A stretch of DNA of 64,000 nucleotides from Magallana angulata (Eukaryota; Mollusca; Bivalvia; Ostreida; Ostreidae), in assembly GCF_025612915.1 (NCBI RefSeq), contig NC_069112.1, positions 57,886,517-57,950,516 of the forward strand, given 5' to 3'. Positions 1 to 13,419 of this stretch are shown here, piece after piece; the first letter of the stretch is position 1, and each line of letters opens with the position of its first letter. The notes beneath the pieces are model-generated. The model saw only the letters and a program-made list of their open reading frames with translations, ran no database searches and was not told where the DNA came from. Position numbers and translations under genes: made by a program.

Positions 1-2418
1 GAGTTATTGTTGGCACTTCGAGACATGGAAAACAATAAGTCACCTGGCCCAGATGGTCTTACAAAAGAATTTTATAGTACGTTTAGCTCTATACTTCTTG
101 ATCCTTTAGTACATGTGGCAAATTTAGCTTTTAAGGAAGGACATTTATCTGATACTCAAAAAATGGGTTACATTACATTGCTTTGTAAAGATCCTGATAA
201 TAGCACTGATGTCAAGAATTATAGACCTATTTCCCTGCTCAATTGTGATTACAAATTAATATCCAAAACAATTACTAATAGAGTAAAACAAGTTTTAGAT
301 TATATCATTAATCCTGATCAAACTTGCGCCGTACCGGGACGAACCATTTTTAATAATTTACATCTTATGAGGAACATTATAGATTACTGTGAGCAAAAAC
401 AGTTACCGCTAGCTTTCATTTCTTTAGACCAGGAGAAGGCTTTTGATCGAGTTAATTACGATTTTTTATTTCAAACTCTTTCGGCTTTCAATTTCGGACC
501 TTCTTTGATTCATTGGATCAAAACACTATATACAGAGGTACGTTCCTCAATTATTGTGAATAATCACATTTCAGATTCATTCTTATTACATAGAGGGGTG
601 CGTCAAGGGTGTAGCTTAAGCCCTTTGTTATATGTTTTGATTTTAGAACCGTTCGCCAGAAAAATACGAGAAGACACACAAATTTCAGGTATTAAACTAC
701 CAGGCACTTCAGAAATGGCTAAATTATCTTTGTATGCAGACGATAGCCTGGCTATTTGCACTTGTGATGTTTCTATACGGCGTGTACTTTACTGGTGCAG
801 GTTGTATGGAGGCGCGTCTGGGGCAAAACTTAATCTTAAGAAAACTAAAGGTGTTTGGCTGGGCAAATGGAAATCTCGCTCAGATCATCCTTTTGGAATA
901 TCCTGGGTCGAAAACTGTACATTATTAGGAATAAAATTTGGAAATAATGTTACACCAGATGATATTTGGCAACCTATTCTCTCTAAATTTTCAAAAATTC
1001 TCATCATTTGGAAACAACGTCATTTGTTTTTTGTTGAGAAATCTATTGTAGTGAAAATGTTGGCGTGTGGTAATATTGTTTATACTGGTTCTGTTTATGT
1101 TTTACCTCAATATTATTTAAAACAATTCGAAAGAGCCATTTTTAAATTTTTGTGGCCCACCAATGTAGAACCTTTGAAAAGGACTGTATGTTATAATTAC
1201 AAGGGAAACGGTGGCTTGGACATTGTTAATATTAACGTAAAATTACAGTCCTTACGTTTGAAACATTTACAAAACATTATTATGAATAATGAATCAAAAT
1301 ATGTTTATTTTTCTGTATATTGGATAGGTTTAAGTTTAAGACAATATCAACCTCTTTTTGCAAGCAATAATAGGCCTCATTCTGAATATGTTCCTGAATT
1401 TTATAGAACCTGTATGAAAGATTTGAAAACCCTGTTAGAAATCAAGAGTGATAATTATTCTGGAATTTTTGGTAATTTTTCAACAAAACAATTGTATAAA
1501 ATTATGTTAGAACTTGTTGTTACTGTGCCAAGAGTAGAAAGAATTTTTCCGAGTATTGATTTCAAACTTGTCTTTGAAAGACTCCACAATGATTTTATAG
1601 ACAGATTTATAAGAGATGTAATGTTCAGAATCATTCATGAAATAATTCCCGTATCTTACTTTATGAATAATATTGGGTACTACAAAAGTAACAAATGTAT
1701 TCTATGTGACAATTGTGTTGAAACTATTCCACATCTCTTTTATGAATGTGAGTTTGTTAAACCTCTTATTACGTTAGTGAAAAACTGGTTGAATGTGCTG
1801 TCAAACAATCAATTTANNNNNNNNNNNNNNNNNNNNNNNNNNNNNNNNNNNNNNNNNNNNNNNNNNNNNNNNNNNNNNNNNNNNNNNNNNNNNNNNNNNN
1901 NNNNNNNNNNNNNNNNNNNNNNNNNNNNNNNNNNNNNNNNNNNNNNNNNNNNNNNNNNNNNNNNNNNNNNNNNNNNNNNNNNNNNNNNNNNNNNNNNNNN
2001 NNNNNNNNNNNNNNNNNNNNNNNNNNNNNNNNNNNNNNNNNNNNNNNNNNNNNNNNNNNNNNNNNNNNNNNNNNNNNNNNNNNNNNNNNNNNNNNNNNNN
2101 NNNNNNNNNNNNNNNNNNNNNNNNNNNNNNNNNNNNNNNNNNNNNNNNNNNNNNNNNNNNNNNNNNNNNNNNNNNNNNNNNNNNNNNNNNNNNNNNNNNN
2201 NNNNNNNNNNNNNNNNNNNNNNNNNNNNNNNNNNNNNNNNNNNNNNNNNNNNNNNNNNNNNNNNNNNNNNNNNNNNNNNNNNNNNNNNNNNNNNNNNNNN
2301 NNNNNNNNNNNNNNNNACTATTGTATTTAACAATAATATATTAAGATTATATATGTGTACTCTTTATTATATCAAATGCTGTCTTCAAAAAATTTATGGC
2401 CATGAATTTTGCAGATAA
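1..2418 (+). CDS. LINE ORF2 (L1/Tx1-like reverse transcriptase), 5'-truncated
   Basis: Non-LTR retrotransposon polyprotein that would copy its own RNA into DNA at a nicked chromosomal target. The frame is open from the window edge to a stop at 2416-2418, so the endonuclease part lies outside. Reverse transcriptase motifs follow in order: KSPGPDGL, YRPISLL, FISLDQEKAFDRV (motif A Asp), RQGCSLSPLLY (motif B) and LYADDSLAI (catalytic YADD, near residue 243). A cysteine/histidine cluster with CILC and HLFYEC near residues 575-595 fits the zf-RVT module that ends many L1/Tx1-like ORF2 proteins. A 500-N gap cuts the C-terminal part. The gap length is nominal, so frame continuity across it cannot be trusted. 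No frame break is visible before the gap, so the copy may be fairly young. The L1/Tx1 placement is from motif flavour only. Confidence 0.9.
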   Translation, partial: ELLLALRDMENNKSPGPDGLTKEFYSTFSSILLDPLVHVANLAFKEGHLSDTQKMGYITLLCKDPDNSTDVKNYRPISLLNCDYKLISKTITNRVKQVLDYIINPDQTCAVPGRTIFNNLHLMRNIIDYCEQKQLPLAFISLDQEKAFDRVNYDFLFQTLSAFNFGPSLIHWIKTLYTEVRSSIIVNNHISDSFLLHRGVRQGCSLSPLLYVLILEPFARKIREDTQISGIKLPGTSEMAKLSLYADDSLAICTCDVSIRRVLYWCRLYGGASGAKLNLKKTKGVWLGKWKSRSDHPFGISWVENCTLLGIKFGNNVTPDDIWQPILSKFSKILIIWKQRHLFFVEKSIVVKMLACGNIVYTGSVYVLPQYYLKQFERAIFKFLWPTNVEPLKRTVCYNYKGNGGLDIVNINVKLQSLRLKHLQNIIMNNESKYVYFSVYWIGLSLRQYQPLFASNNRPHSEYVPEFYRTCMKDLKTLLEIKSDNYSGIFGNFSTKQLYKIMLELVVTVPRVERIFPSIDFKLVFERLHNDFIDRFIRDVMFRIIHEIIPVSYFMNNIGYYKSNKCILCDNCVETIPHLFYECEFVKPLITLVKNWLNVLSNNQFXXXXXXXXXXXXXXXXXXXXXXXXXXXXXXXXXXXXXXXXXXXXXXXXXXXXXXXXXXXXXXXXXXXXXXXXXXXXXXXXXXXXXXXXXXXXXXXXXXXXXXXXXXXXXXXXXXXXXXXXXXXXXXXXXXXXXXXXXXXXXXXXXXXXXXXXXXXXXXXXXXXXXXXTIVFNNNILRLYMCTLYYIKCCLQKIYGHEFCR
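1817..2316. other. Assembly gap (500 N)
   Basis: Exactly 500 N inside the LINE ORF2, typical of a placeholder of unknown true length. The flanking repeat probably caused the break in assembly. Confidence 0.99.
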
Positions 2419-3356
2419 GATGTATGTTCTCTATTGAAATTAACTACGTGCTAAGTACATTATTTTTATGAGTTGGAAATTACAGCAGCGTTATTGTAAA
2501 CGTTTTTTCGCACACACAAGGAGCATGCAAAAAACAAGCTAATGTCGAGTAAAATCAAAGGGCATTTTGAAATATTCATTCGCATCAGATTCTGCAAAAT
2601 TGTTTCGAAAACTGGAGACGTAAACTTCGTCCTTCTAATACAAACAACCTGACATTTGTCTGGGCTTTTTTTCTAACCATCATATTCCTTCCAAGTGAGT
2701 AATACATTGGGTTGCTTTTCACGTCGCAAGTCAGCAGTACATCGTCGCCATAGTGATAATGTGAAGGCGTTATCGTTATGGATGTAATAGATGGGGGTCC
2801 TTGACCTACATTTTTGAGTAAAATTTGTGTTGTGATTATATTGGCTTTTAAATCAGTTACTTATGACTTAAGGGGGCATGGTCATGATTTTGGTCAAAAA
2901 TATTTTTTTCGATTTTAATATTTAGAATGCTTCAGGAAGGTATTTTCAATAGGCAACCAAAATTTTTTTGTCATTCGTTGAGTTATAAGCTATACTTAAA
3001 ATTCTCATTTGTGTACCCACACATCTATAAGCAACAGTTGAGGCGTTTCATAATCGATGTTGATGTTACCCCTATTTTTTTTTTATCGAAATTGATGCAA
3101 AAAGAAGCTGAAAGTAATATTTCGGGTATTGGTCTAAGCTGTTTGAACTTGCTTTGTATTGTAGAACTTTTGTTGCGCAAAATAATGTAAGAAAATAATC
3201 AATGATGATTACATCATAGCAATTGTATTTTTTTTAATTTTAATGGCACACGATTTTTTTCTTTCTTTTGAACGAAATGTTGATGATGTATCTTTGTTTC
3301 AATGAACATTTGAATTTTTCTCCACTATCAAATTGGAACACTAGTAAAAGAAAAAT
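2419..3356. other. Non-coding, repeat-derived stretch
   Basis: No supported gene. From about 2867 an AT-rich stretch beginning near TTAAGGGGGCATGG resembles a repeat I recall from oyster DNA. Short open frames here have no recognisable motif. Confidence 0.5.
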
Positions 3357-3517
3357 AAGTTTTATTTTCCGTTCAATATTCTCAGTTACAAACATTAATC
3401 AGTGAGTCACCCAATCAAACATTTCTAATAAGAACTTTTTTAAACGACGTTATAAAAAACAAGACTCATCCTATTCATCCAAACCTTAAACAAACGCTAT
3501 ACATGTATTAGGAAAAA
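3357..3517 (+). repeat. Dispersed repeat, copy 1 (second copy at 29551-29706)
   Basis: About 160 bp beginning AAGTTTTATTTTCCGTTC and ending near GCTATACATGTATTAGG. It matches 29551-29706 in the same orientation with only scattered differences. Both copies end in an A-rich run. No coding content. Probably part of a longer mobile repeat. Confidence 0.85.
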
Positions 3518-3704
3518 TATAGTGTTTTATTAGTGGAATAACACATCTGAAAAAAATCACTCAAAATGGCAGTAAAATAATTGAATATAGATATATCATG
3601 AAAAATAAACTGTACATATGTCAAAAAGCATAAATCTAGCAATTTGGGGTAATACAAAACCATGAATATATAATAATTCAGTTCAGTATGAAGCAACAGA
3701 ATTC

Positions 3705-3770
3705 CCAGCAGGATTCAAACTCAGGAGGTACGGATCATAAATCCGACACTCTAACCACTCGGCTATGGAG
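3705..3770 (-). repeat. tRNA-derived SINE head
   Basis: On the minus strand, TAGCCGAGTGGTTAGAG resembles an A box and D arm. CGGA-TTTATGA-TCCG forms an anticodon-like stem and loop, and GAGTTTGAATCCTGC resembles the B box and T arm. The acceptor stem does not pair, so this is not a functional tRNA. Following minus-strand DNA (lower coordinates) is AT-rich. Confidence 0.65.
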
Positions 3771-4727
3771 TTAATTGTGTGCTGCTGTCGATAAACTAAG
3801 GGGCGTTTTGATCAAATATCCGCAATTTTGTGATGATATGTTTTTCCACCTTTGAGTGCTGAAGACGACCTGTAAAAAAACATATTTTTTGGTGCTCGCC
3901 ACTCTCCCCCCAACACGTATATAAGGAACTGACTAAACGCTTGCACTTTTTTTGTAGATCTCACCTGTGTTGACGTTTATTTTACCTCGCCATTAAGTTA
4001 TTTAATAGACCCAACAACATACCAGCTAAACAATAAGCAATACATATGCACAAGAAAATTCAAAACATCAATTATAATGGTCACTGCAATAAAGTTATTA
4101 AGAAAATGCACGTATAACAACAATATAAAAGTGCAAAAATTAGACAAACAAATCTTTTTCACACGTCGCACACAAGACACAGGTGTGAAATCAAGTGAAC
4201 TTAAATCAAAGGCTTTTGTATGCCATGTTTAAGGCAATTGTCTATTTACAAGTCGTGTTCAGCCTTAATTTGCATTAACTTTAGTGTAGATAATAAATCA
4301 TAATGTATATTTAAAAAAGAGAGAACGTAAACTCTCTTTTCATAATCAAACATAAATTGAATAAGGAAAAATATTGATGAGTATATATACAGCGCCACTT
4401 TGACCCTTCTGGCTTTGAAACTTTCAACTGATTTAAATCTAAAATATGCCAAAACTTCAATAAATGTCTCATTTCTTACTTAGCCTGCACAAAGTAAATT
4501 TCCTTTATAGGTAAGCTGGCTTAGCGCTTTTCAGTACTTTGAATAACATTATAACAAAATTCATTATACCAATATGTTCTTTTAGCCGTGTCAAAGTAAA
4601 ATTTAAAAAAAAATATTTGTTTTAACAATTGTCTTTTAAACAATTGTATTTGAATTGACACATAACAAATATTCTTAAAAGCACCTTGTCTTCATAATAG
4701 CAGCATAGATAACGTATAATTCCAGTT

Positions 4728-7700
4728 CTATTCTACATAAGTATATATATCATCGTTTTCATTTTTGTCAAAATGCTCCAGTTCTTGGTGAGCGGCACAT
4801 CCGTTTTCTAGAACATCAATACTGTCGACATATATATGTGACTTTTCGACAGATTCGTCCACCTTTTCGTCTCGATTGCGACATCTTAAAAGTGCCTTTC
4901 TGGATCTGAAAGGTAAGTAATATTTGTAATATTGACATACGGTATTTCCAATTGTTACAAATAAACAGGAACACTATTAATAGTTTATTGCTCAAAAAAT
5001 AATATCTGAAAGTGTTTGCTAGATCTGAAGGTTAAAACGTTGGCCAACGTAAGTGAAACAATATCCGATTAAGTATATAACCTACATGAAAATCAGGTTG
5101 AGAATAGCACTGCCTGAAAATAATACGACAACGATGACGATGGAATAAACAGGAACCTGAACTGTAGTTTGCGAAACGGGTGGACTATGTGCTGCAAAAA
5201 AGTACCGAATATAAGTTTATCTAATCAATATAGTTGCATGTACATATGAAATGGTTTAACGATATTTCCTATTTTTTGTTCACCTTATTCCAATTGTTTT
5301 TGTGTATTTGTTTGTTAATTTGCGATGTTTTTTTTATTTACGTTTTAAGATTAATTTTTTTTTACTGATTAGTTCCTGGCTAAGTTACTAGGAACCAGTA
5401 CACATTTCTTTAAATTCAATATCGGGTTATGTTATATATTACATGCATTACGTATACGTGGTTTTTTTTTACCATATGTAATGTTTATTCTTTTCGGTTG
5501 TTCGTATCTATAACAAATGTCTCGCTCTTAACCAATATTTGAAATACTCTTGTAAAATAAATGATAATCTAACGGTGTTTTAGATAACTGCCCTCAATGC
5601 TTTTTAAAATAAATTGTAAATTAATTTTGTTTTATCATTATTAATCACAAGAGTAAACAAATATACAAAAACTTCAAAAACTCTAATTATTAGCGTACAG
5701 ACATCTTGTATAATTCTTTAATTTTTCATATCAATGCTACAAATAGATGAACAAGTTTTCATTGCGAAGACATTCAAAAGTATCTACATGTAACTGGTTG
5801 TCTTAGAACATGTATATTAATACATGTTTATATATATAAATATTTATACATAAAAATGTATACAATATGTATATATTTAAAGATAAAAAGAAGAGAAATT
5901 CTACGTTACATGAATTTCGTCATATTCTTTGATATTTTATATTCTATTACATATTTTGTTGGAATTTTCTTAAATATTTTAGTAATTTGGAGCGAGCAAA
6001 CTTTAATCAACGCAATGATGTAACATTCTGATTTGATTTCATATGAACAAAACTAAAACAAATTGAGCAAACGGATTTACTTTCCGAGGTGGAATATTGT
6101 TATTACATTTTATATTACATGTATGCTGTTAAATATTCATACCATTATACGTTGGCCATGCAACCGTTGTCTTGTTCTTAAATTCATCTCTTGCTGAATA
6201 AAAAAATGATATTATACGCTAATAACATTTACATGTAGATATTCATAGATTTTCTCATGGTTTGGAGATAAAATGTAACGCATGCACAAAGGATACTGAA
6301 TAAGTTAAAATAAATTGAATTTATGAAATGAACGTACATTCAACACAAAGGTCTCCTTGAAAGCCGGAAGCACATCCACGAGGACACTGACCGGTCACGT
6401 GGTTACATTTTTCTCCGTACAGGTAGAGACAATGTCCACATGTCATAGAGCAATTAGGACCATACGTGTTGTTGTTGCAAACTGACATTACATGACAAAA
6501 AGGAATTAAAATTTTGTTAAGAACTTTAAACAAGTCCGAGCCGTTGACAAAAACTTGAAAGTAGATTAACGTTAAGGATACTGGAATGAAAAATCTATAA
6601 AGTTTTTATCAATCAAAATGACAATATTGCATCGTATCATACAACTTAAAGTGAGTAGATTTTAAATAGATATGGGCTAGTCAGAATTTCATATAACTTC
6701 CTGCTATCAACTTTTTAATTTTACGATGACTTTTATGTTATTAATTTTTTCTCTTAACTTTGGAATTTTTGTCAAACAAAATATACCTATAAAGTTTAGA
6801 TTAAGAAAAAAAAATAAAGTTCAACAAACAATTTCGGTGAAAAAAAATATATGCATAAGGATGCCGATTTGCGCATTCAGCAGAGCAGGTGTTTGCGAAC
6901 GATCTTCAAAACTCCCTATAACTGTGACAAAAGTTTTCGTGAGTGCTCGCAAGCACCCACTCTACTAAACATGCATCAGAGTCATAGGAAATAGCTACAT
7001 ACAGACAGACATATCATCCGTCCCAATCGTTTAAATATACATGTAAGCCTGTATTTGTATTTGGCTTTTGAATCGGATTACTTAGTTTACAAAAGATAAG
7101 CAAAATTTAAAATCTAGTAAGAACATAATGAAATCTATTTGAATTGTATTTACAACCGTCATGTGTATATTCATTCTACGTAAGCCTGAATGTACTATTT
7201 CATTTTTACCAGTTTTGCATTGGCTCCCTTTATACCCGTCTTCACATCCATTTGGACATGTACCATTTTTGTAGTCACATTTTTCTTTTTCGTAGCAAGC
7301 GTCACAGACTTTGAAATGAAGTTTGGATAAACAAAGATATATAAATATCTCGATCAATGAAAAATATATATGCATATGTCAGCTTGCCAACGCCATACAT
7401 ACATCCAAAAGACTTAACTTTTAACAGTAAAATTAAACATTATACAATGTAAGCTGTACCTATGTCACACATAGATCCTTTATATCCCGGAACACAGCTA
7501 ATACAAGTTCCATCCACAATGTCACAGTCGCCACCCTTACAGTTTTCTGGACAAGGAGTGGAGCAGTTCTCTCCGTAATATCCTAAAGTCAGACAACCTA
7601 TATAAAATGAAACAAATAACTCACCATATTAAACCTAATTAATGGATATGGTTACATTTTTCGACTTCTCTAACTAAACATTGACGGTCCCGAAATATAA

Positions 7701-10311
7701 ATGTTCTTAATACAACAATTAATATATTATATTTGCATTTTACCACTCGCAAATACCCTGCATTCATTTTCACTAAATAATCGTTGTTTATTACTTATAT
7801 TTGCATTTTACTACTCGTAAATACCCTGTGTTAGCCTAGACCTTGACATTTAGCTATTGCATTAAAAATAAACATTTAGACTGTAATGTTTCTTTGTAAT
7901 TCACATAGATTTGTTAACAGAATCAATGATATGTTATAACAGTTATTCCCTTAAAATCCTACTATAAGACATGTTTTAATTAAATACATCAATTTTATGG
8001 AGTTGGAGAAAAACACATGATGTATCGTATAGTGGTTTAAATCTATAACGTCATGGAAAAGTATATGACGCCACACCTTTATGACGTCATAGTATACAGA
8101 CAGAAAAATTGCGATTAAAGAAAAATAATTGCAGTACCTCTGTATGGACTTACAGTGGGTAAGAACAATGGATATGCAAATATAATGCTGATAAGGTTAA
8201 GATTTTTTCACAGGAGCTAAAACTTTGTGCGTTTTATCTGAACTAAATGTTATGCATTTCTTAGAATAAAAATGTACTTTCTCTGTACATGTCCTTCAAA
8301 ATACATCTCAATAAACGTAGACGCAGAAAGTGTTCGCAATATGCGTATTAAGAAAACATTAATTAGAAATATAGGCCTCACCTTGTCTACATAGCAAACA
8401 TTCTTATAACGTTATGCACCAGCGGTAATTTGTTAATGATTTATGTTTTAAGCGTTTAAGCTTTAAATTATGAATTTTAAAACACTATTTAGGACAACTG
8501 AAATATTTCTATTTTTTTTAAAGAGAATGAAGAAGTCAACAAACTACGTGGTATCATATCTAGTTTAGAATTCTAGACCTGTATGATTTTTTTGTCGAAA
8601 ACTCGTATTAAGGAAAGAAAACTCCTAAATTTAAACTCTCAAAATTGAATGGCCTTCTTTATCTTTTAACAGAGCTGTTCTTTTCATTGAAGTAGGTACA
8701 ATGTACATGTTTCACAACCACCCAGCATTCTTTTTGATAACCACAATGCTTTCACGACGTTCTATCTATTCAGAGTCAAATATAGCCATAAATGTGTTGA
8801 TACTTGTTGTAGTTTTTATCGTATTAGTAAACATAACATATTAAACGTATTATACTTTCAAAATCGATGTTTAAAAGTGATATTAAACATATCGGGAAGT
8901 AAATTCTTGACAGCTATCTACGTGATACGGTTCACGTCTTCTATAAAGTAGAGGAAGAAGTAATGAATTATTCTTAAAAATTTGTTTTTATAAAAAATGA
9001 TGCATATATAAATCATTCTCTTATATGCATTACTAAATTTGACTAAACTTCACGCTTGAATAAAATATGGAATAAAAAACTATATGGTATACTTTTTTAA
9101 AATCCAAAATCTGCTCTATATATTCATTAATTCTTTAATTAAAAAGATTATTTAAATCTTACCATAAACTTCAACCTCACACAGTTCGTTAAAGGCGAAA
9201 AAGGAATATCCAGCAGGGAAGGGCCAATGAGTTCTGTTGTTGTAGTAAATGACATATCTCCCGTGCATAAGGCATGTTACACTGATAGGGTTGGGTATTG
9301 TGGCTATGGTATAGTTGTTGTCCTTGAAACACAGTTTCCAGTCCTTTTTGTAGGTGGTGTTCGATACGTAGATTGAAAATCCCAAGAATCTACTCTTAAA
9401 GTAGTCGTTTTGATCTGTTAGTTCAAGAACAACGAAAAAGAACTTATTCTAGTGTAGAATAGTTAAGGTTTAACAAATTTGTAAAAAGTATGTCTTAAAA
9501 ATATACAAACTCAAGACTCTGAACAAGAGAAATGTGTATGTTTGTGTAAACACGAATGAGGAGAGGGGGGATATTTTTAGTATAGCATCAATTCTAAACA
9601 CTGAGATATGAATTGAAGATTTTCTTGCATCGCCATTGATAAGGCCATGCTATTAATGTCATCTGACCTTGTTTAGTGGCAACGAATGTTGTTTGTAATC
9701 ATCTTTAAGGCTTATTATCCGTCGTTTTTATACGTAGTGCTGTTTCATAGAAAATGCCTAACACACATTACGCATATCAATAATTTTGTGACAGATTTTA
9801 GTAAGCATCATAAAACTTTCGCATAAATCACACAGGATGAGGCTGTGAATATTCATCAATTGAAAGGAACCTTATAGTTCCATAAAAGAATGTCATATCT
9901 TTTAAACATTAGGTTATGTTTCAATTACAGTAGTTTGTAGATGAATGAATTAAAAACAGCCCAATTCTGTGTCTCAAGTATTCAAACTTAACAAATACAT
10001 GTATGTATGCTGAACATAAATATATTCAGATAAATCATCTAATATGAACGCCCTTCATTTTCACTTTGTTGGTCGATAAATACCCCAGGCTTCATTGTCC
10101 GTCCTGTATTGTATAAAAACGTGATGCAGGTTCCGCACTTCTCCGAGATCCACCCTCCATTCTGCTATTGATTTACCATCCGCTGATATCGCACACTGTC
10201 CTCCAGCCGGGGCGAGATCTGATCGACGTCCGTCAACAGCATGGGTTGCATTCCATGGTGTGCCGTGAAAGGGATAACGCTGCCAGGCAGATCTATTCAG
10301 AGCTATGTTTT
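4728..10311 (-). CDS. FTP-lectin / EGF-like single-pass membrane protein
   Basis: Eight exons, all with GT/AG borders and matching phase: 10311-10084, 9414-9163, 7597-7460, 7308-7210, 6481-6338, 6193-6143, 5191-5086 and 4905-4728. The first two encode a fucolectin/tachylectin-4/pentraxin-1 (FTP) domain, with [27 protein letters not shown], then [12 protein letters not shown] and ELCEVEVYG. The next three are EGF-like exons ([22 protein letters not shown]), all phase 1-1 as in shuffled extracellular modules. A 17-residue linker and a membrane span ([19 protein letters not shown]) follow. The last exon is a 58-residue cytoplasmic tail ending DDIYTYVE. About 398 residues are visible. The signal-peptide exon upstream of 10311 was not found. 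Likely a cell-surface glycan-binding receptor, perhaps in immunity or phagocytosis (MEGF10/Draper-like layout); that role is inferred. No frame break is seen. Confidence 0.88.
7727..7828 (+). repeat. Short direct duplication in intron
   Basis: A 34-bp word at 7727-7760 recurs at 7795-7828 with two differences (TTATATTTGCATTTTAC core), giving a 68-bp period. It lies in the second intron of the FTP/EGF gene, which otherwise shows no coding signal. Confidence 0.8.
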
Positions 10312-13300
10312 CTGTAAAACGTCAAAAATTTGACTTTCGTAAATGTTACCGTATATCCGGGTTTTTTTCTTCCATATAACACACTTTGCAAAAATGGGGT
10401 AAATAAGTGTCGTTTTCAGTTTATGTCAGTCTTTATTTCATTTACTTTGAATATTTCTAACTTTGAAGGGAGTGCAATTTTGAGGTTGTAATAAGACGAA
10501 AGTCTATAACTTTCTAAGATTATTGGATTTGATGGAAAATTATTTGATACTGTAAGAATGAAAAAAAACCTGACCATGCAGCTTTACATACTCTTTGGGG
10601 TATATGGGTCTGTACTAGAAAAATTCAATCTTCAGTACACGTCATGTCTGATAAACAATCTATCGAAGAATACAGTCTTCATTCCGGCTGTTAAATGAAA
10701 GCTTATGTATTCATGACTTTATATGCAATATGGAGTTGTGATTAGATAAGCTGGAATAGAAATGTTAAATTACATTTTCCGTGTTTGTTTTTTATACCCT
10801 TATCGGTTTATCAATTTTTTGTGTATTGTACCTCCGGTTATCAGAATTGCTTGCAAAGACGAACACAAATTTTCTTATTAAAAGTATTGCTTTACAAGAT
10901 AATTTAAGAACATTCTATGTTTTTTTTATATTTATTTTAGATATGAAATAAAATAATTAAATCTTCACGTGTTTTATTCGACAATATAAATTACGATAAC
11001 TTATATGACTTTATATACATATGTGTATACACATATATGGAAACTTAATGTGTATACACATGTCTAGAAACATAACAATAGACCAACTTTCATTAACTTC
11101 GATATCTCGAACTATCAGATAATTCAAAGTTTTTACTATGCCGACCAAATCCGAGATAGCACATATTAACGTTGGTCCATTCTTTCACAGAGATAAAATT
11201 AATGCAGTAGGAGAAGATTCGACTTCCTATTAGAAAATATGTCATTAATGCGAATAAACAAAATCAATATATATTCAAAACAACTAATTGTAACGGAAAG
11301 CTTTTTTAAATCTATTTACAATATCAAAAGTAGAAAATAAAATGTTATGTGATTACAGAGCTGCCTTACATTTTGAAGCATAGATATATTGAAGTATTAT
11401 ATTAATTGATATTGAAAAAGTCCCGCGTTTAAATTTACAGTTTGAAAAGACGGGTGTTTAAATTTACAATTTTAAAAAAACCGGATGTTAACTGCTTTAA
11501 ACGTGCATATGCCTATCTGTGTATACTTTGGGAATTTTAAGTATATTCACTGGCTTGTACATGCCAACTTTTTAATACTCATGCTACTCCACTTGAACAA
11601 GAATGTACTTCCTGGATTAAAAATTACCTAGAAGATGTAAATTATATGACTATCTGATTTTATACAAACTTCCTAGTTTCAGTGAAATTAAGATACTGTA
11701 TCATATAATCTGATGGGGTATTGATACATATCTGCAATAACAGTATTTTAAGGAAATGCATATCATGATATCTGGGATATTTATCTGCACATAGGGTTTG
11801 CATGAAAATCACATTGCGTTTTGCCATGTCACTTATGAAAAGTGGTTCTGTATACAGGGAAATATCCTCCCCCCCCCCCGTTTTATTTTCGCCCCTTTCG
11901 CCCTTGTTGTCAGCGAGCGAATTTATGACTGGGCAAATTTCAATGTTCCAAATTATTTCTCTTTAAATATACTGTGTCTGGGAGAATTAATAATGGGCGA
12001 AAATAACCCTGTATACAGTATTTACTTCGTGTCAGTAAATCAGAGCATCTGAAATGTATTTGTTACATTGTTTAGAAATATTGTTCGTAAAATGTCTGTT
12101 TGTGTGTATCGACCTATGCCGAATTTACGGATATAACAAACTAATTTCGAGTCCCGTGGAGGCGATAATAACGACATTTACATCTTTTATAACAAATTTA
12201 ATATATAGTTTTACATGTAAAAGTTAGAGCAATAAAAATAATTTTTAATATGAGTTTAAATTCACAAAAATCCATTCATTTTCCATCCAATTGTTAGAGG
12301 TTTCTAAAGAAGGTATTTTATTTCATGTCTCATGCAGTCAGCAAAATCAGAAAGAAAACACAAATATAGCAAATCGCTTAACTTATTATAATCATTCCGT
12401 AATACGGATATGGCAAATTATGAATAAAACGAAGTAACTACAGGACTTCGTTATAACCGAGTTTTACTGTATTACTATTATGGAGGTTGAATGGTCAACT
12501 AATATCCCTGTAGGTTTCTTTGACGTTTAGAAATTATTTATTTCAGCCATATCAATAAATATTCTTTATTTTTTGCAAATGTAAATTTCTACCCATTTTA
12601 TTTCTCTCACCAAAGAGAGGAATTAATATAAGCGCTTGGCTTGTTTCCCAGTCTTATTGTACACTTTGTCAGTTATTTGTACCCGCCAATAATATAAACT
12701 CGACAAATAATGTTTAAACAAAAATTATTGCATAGATATTGGTAGATATTAGTAGATGAATACAAAAAAAAAATTTTAATCCATTCACTCACCATATGTT
12801 TTTACAGTCCAAAAATGTTGGATGAATAGGGCTAACCAAATCATATCATTCCACTATCGAAAGTTACTGTAATTGGACCTAAAATGGAATGTCGACCCTT
12901 AGTTTAGAAAACAAAAACAAAGTTAACATGTTTTATGAGGTACCTGGTATAATCAACATAACGCCATCAGAATTCCATCATAAGCGGTATCAGTTAAGCT
13001 TGTAAATAGTTAGCATAAAAGATGAGCGTGACAGTGTAGTTACAACACAACAACTAGTGGTATAACCTACGTTCAATTTCGTAATGAAATATGAAGTTCT
13101 AATTCATCGATTAAAATCTGTTTAAAATCATTTTGATTCAAGTAAGAATTTTATAAGAGAAACTTACCAATGTTGCTAACGAGTTTTCTAACTCAATGAA
13201 CCCTTCAAAAAAGAGACTGTATTATGCACATGCATCGATCTATGTATACGTGTATATATTATGACCATTATCTTCTTCCTGTATATATATAAGTGGTGCG

Positions 13301-13419
13301 TTAATATAAAGTTGCTATTTTAGTCATGGCGAGTCGTTCTATGCATATGTACTTAACAGCCATTTGGTACAAAAGCCTGTTAGTGCCAATTAAATAAGAT
13401 ATATTAAAAAAGAAAAGTC
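10312..13419. other. Non-coding stretch upstream of the FTP/EGF gene
   Basis: No convincing exon. The missing signal-peptide exon and promoter of the minus-strand FTP/EGF gene should lie here, but I could not fix one. There is a short C tract near 11870. Confidence 0.5.

Noticed and set aside
3705-3770. Possible tRNA gene (also 55012-55069 and 57420-57492)
   Set aside because: A and B boxes are recognisable but acceptor stems do not pair; they fit SINE heads.
8041-8100. Cluster of TGACG/TGACGTCAT words (CRE-like)
   Set aside because: It lies mid-intron with no other promoter signal; too short to support a regulatory call.
13161-13200. Possible 5' exon of the FTP/EGF gene ending ACATTG/GTAAGT
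   Set aside because: In the needed phase it has a stop shortly upstream and no start codon or hydrophobic signal.
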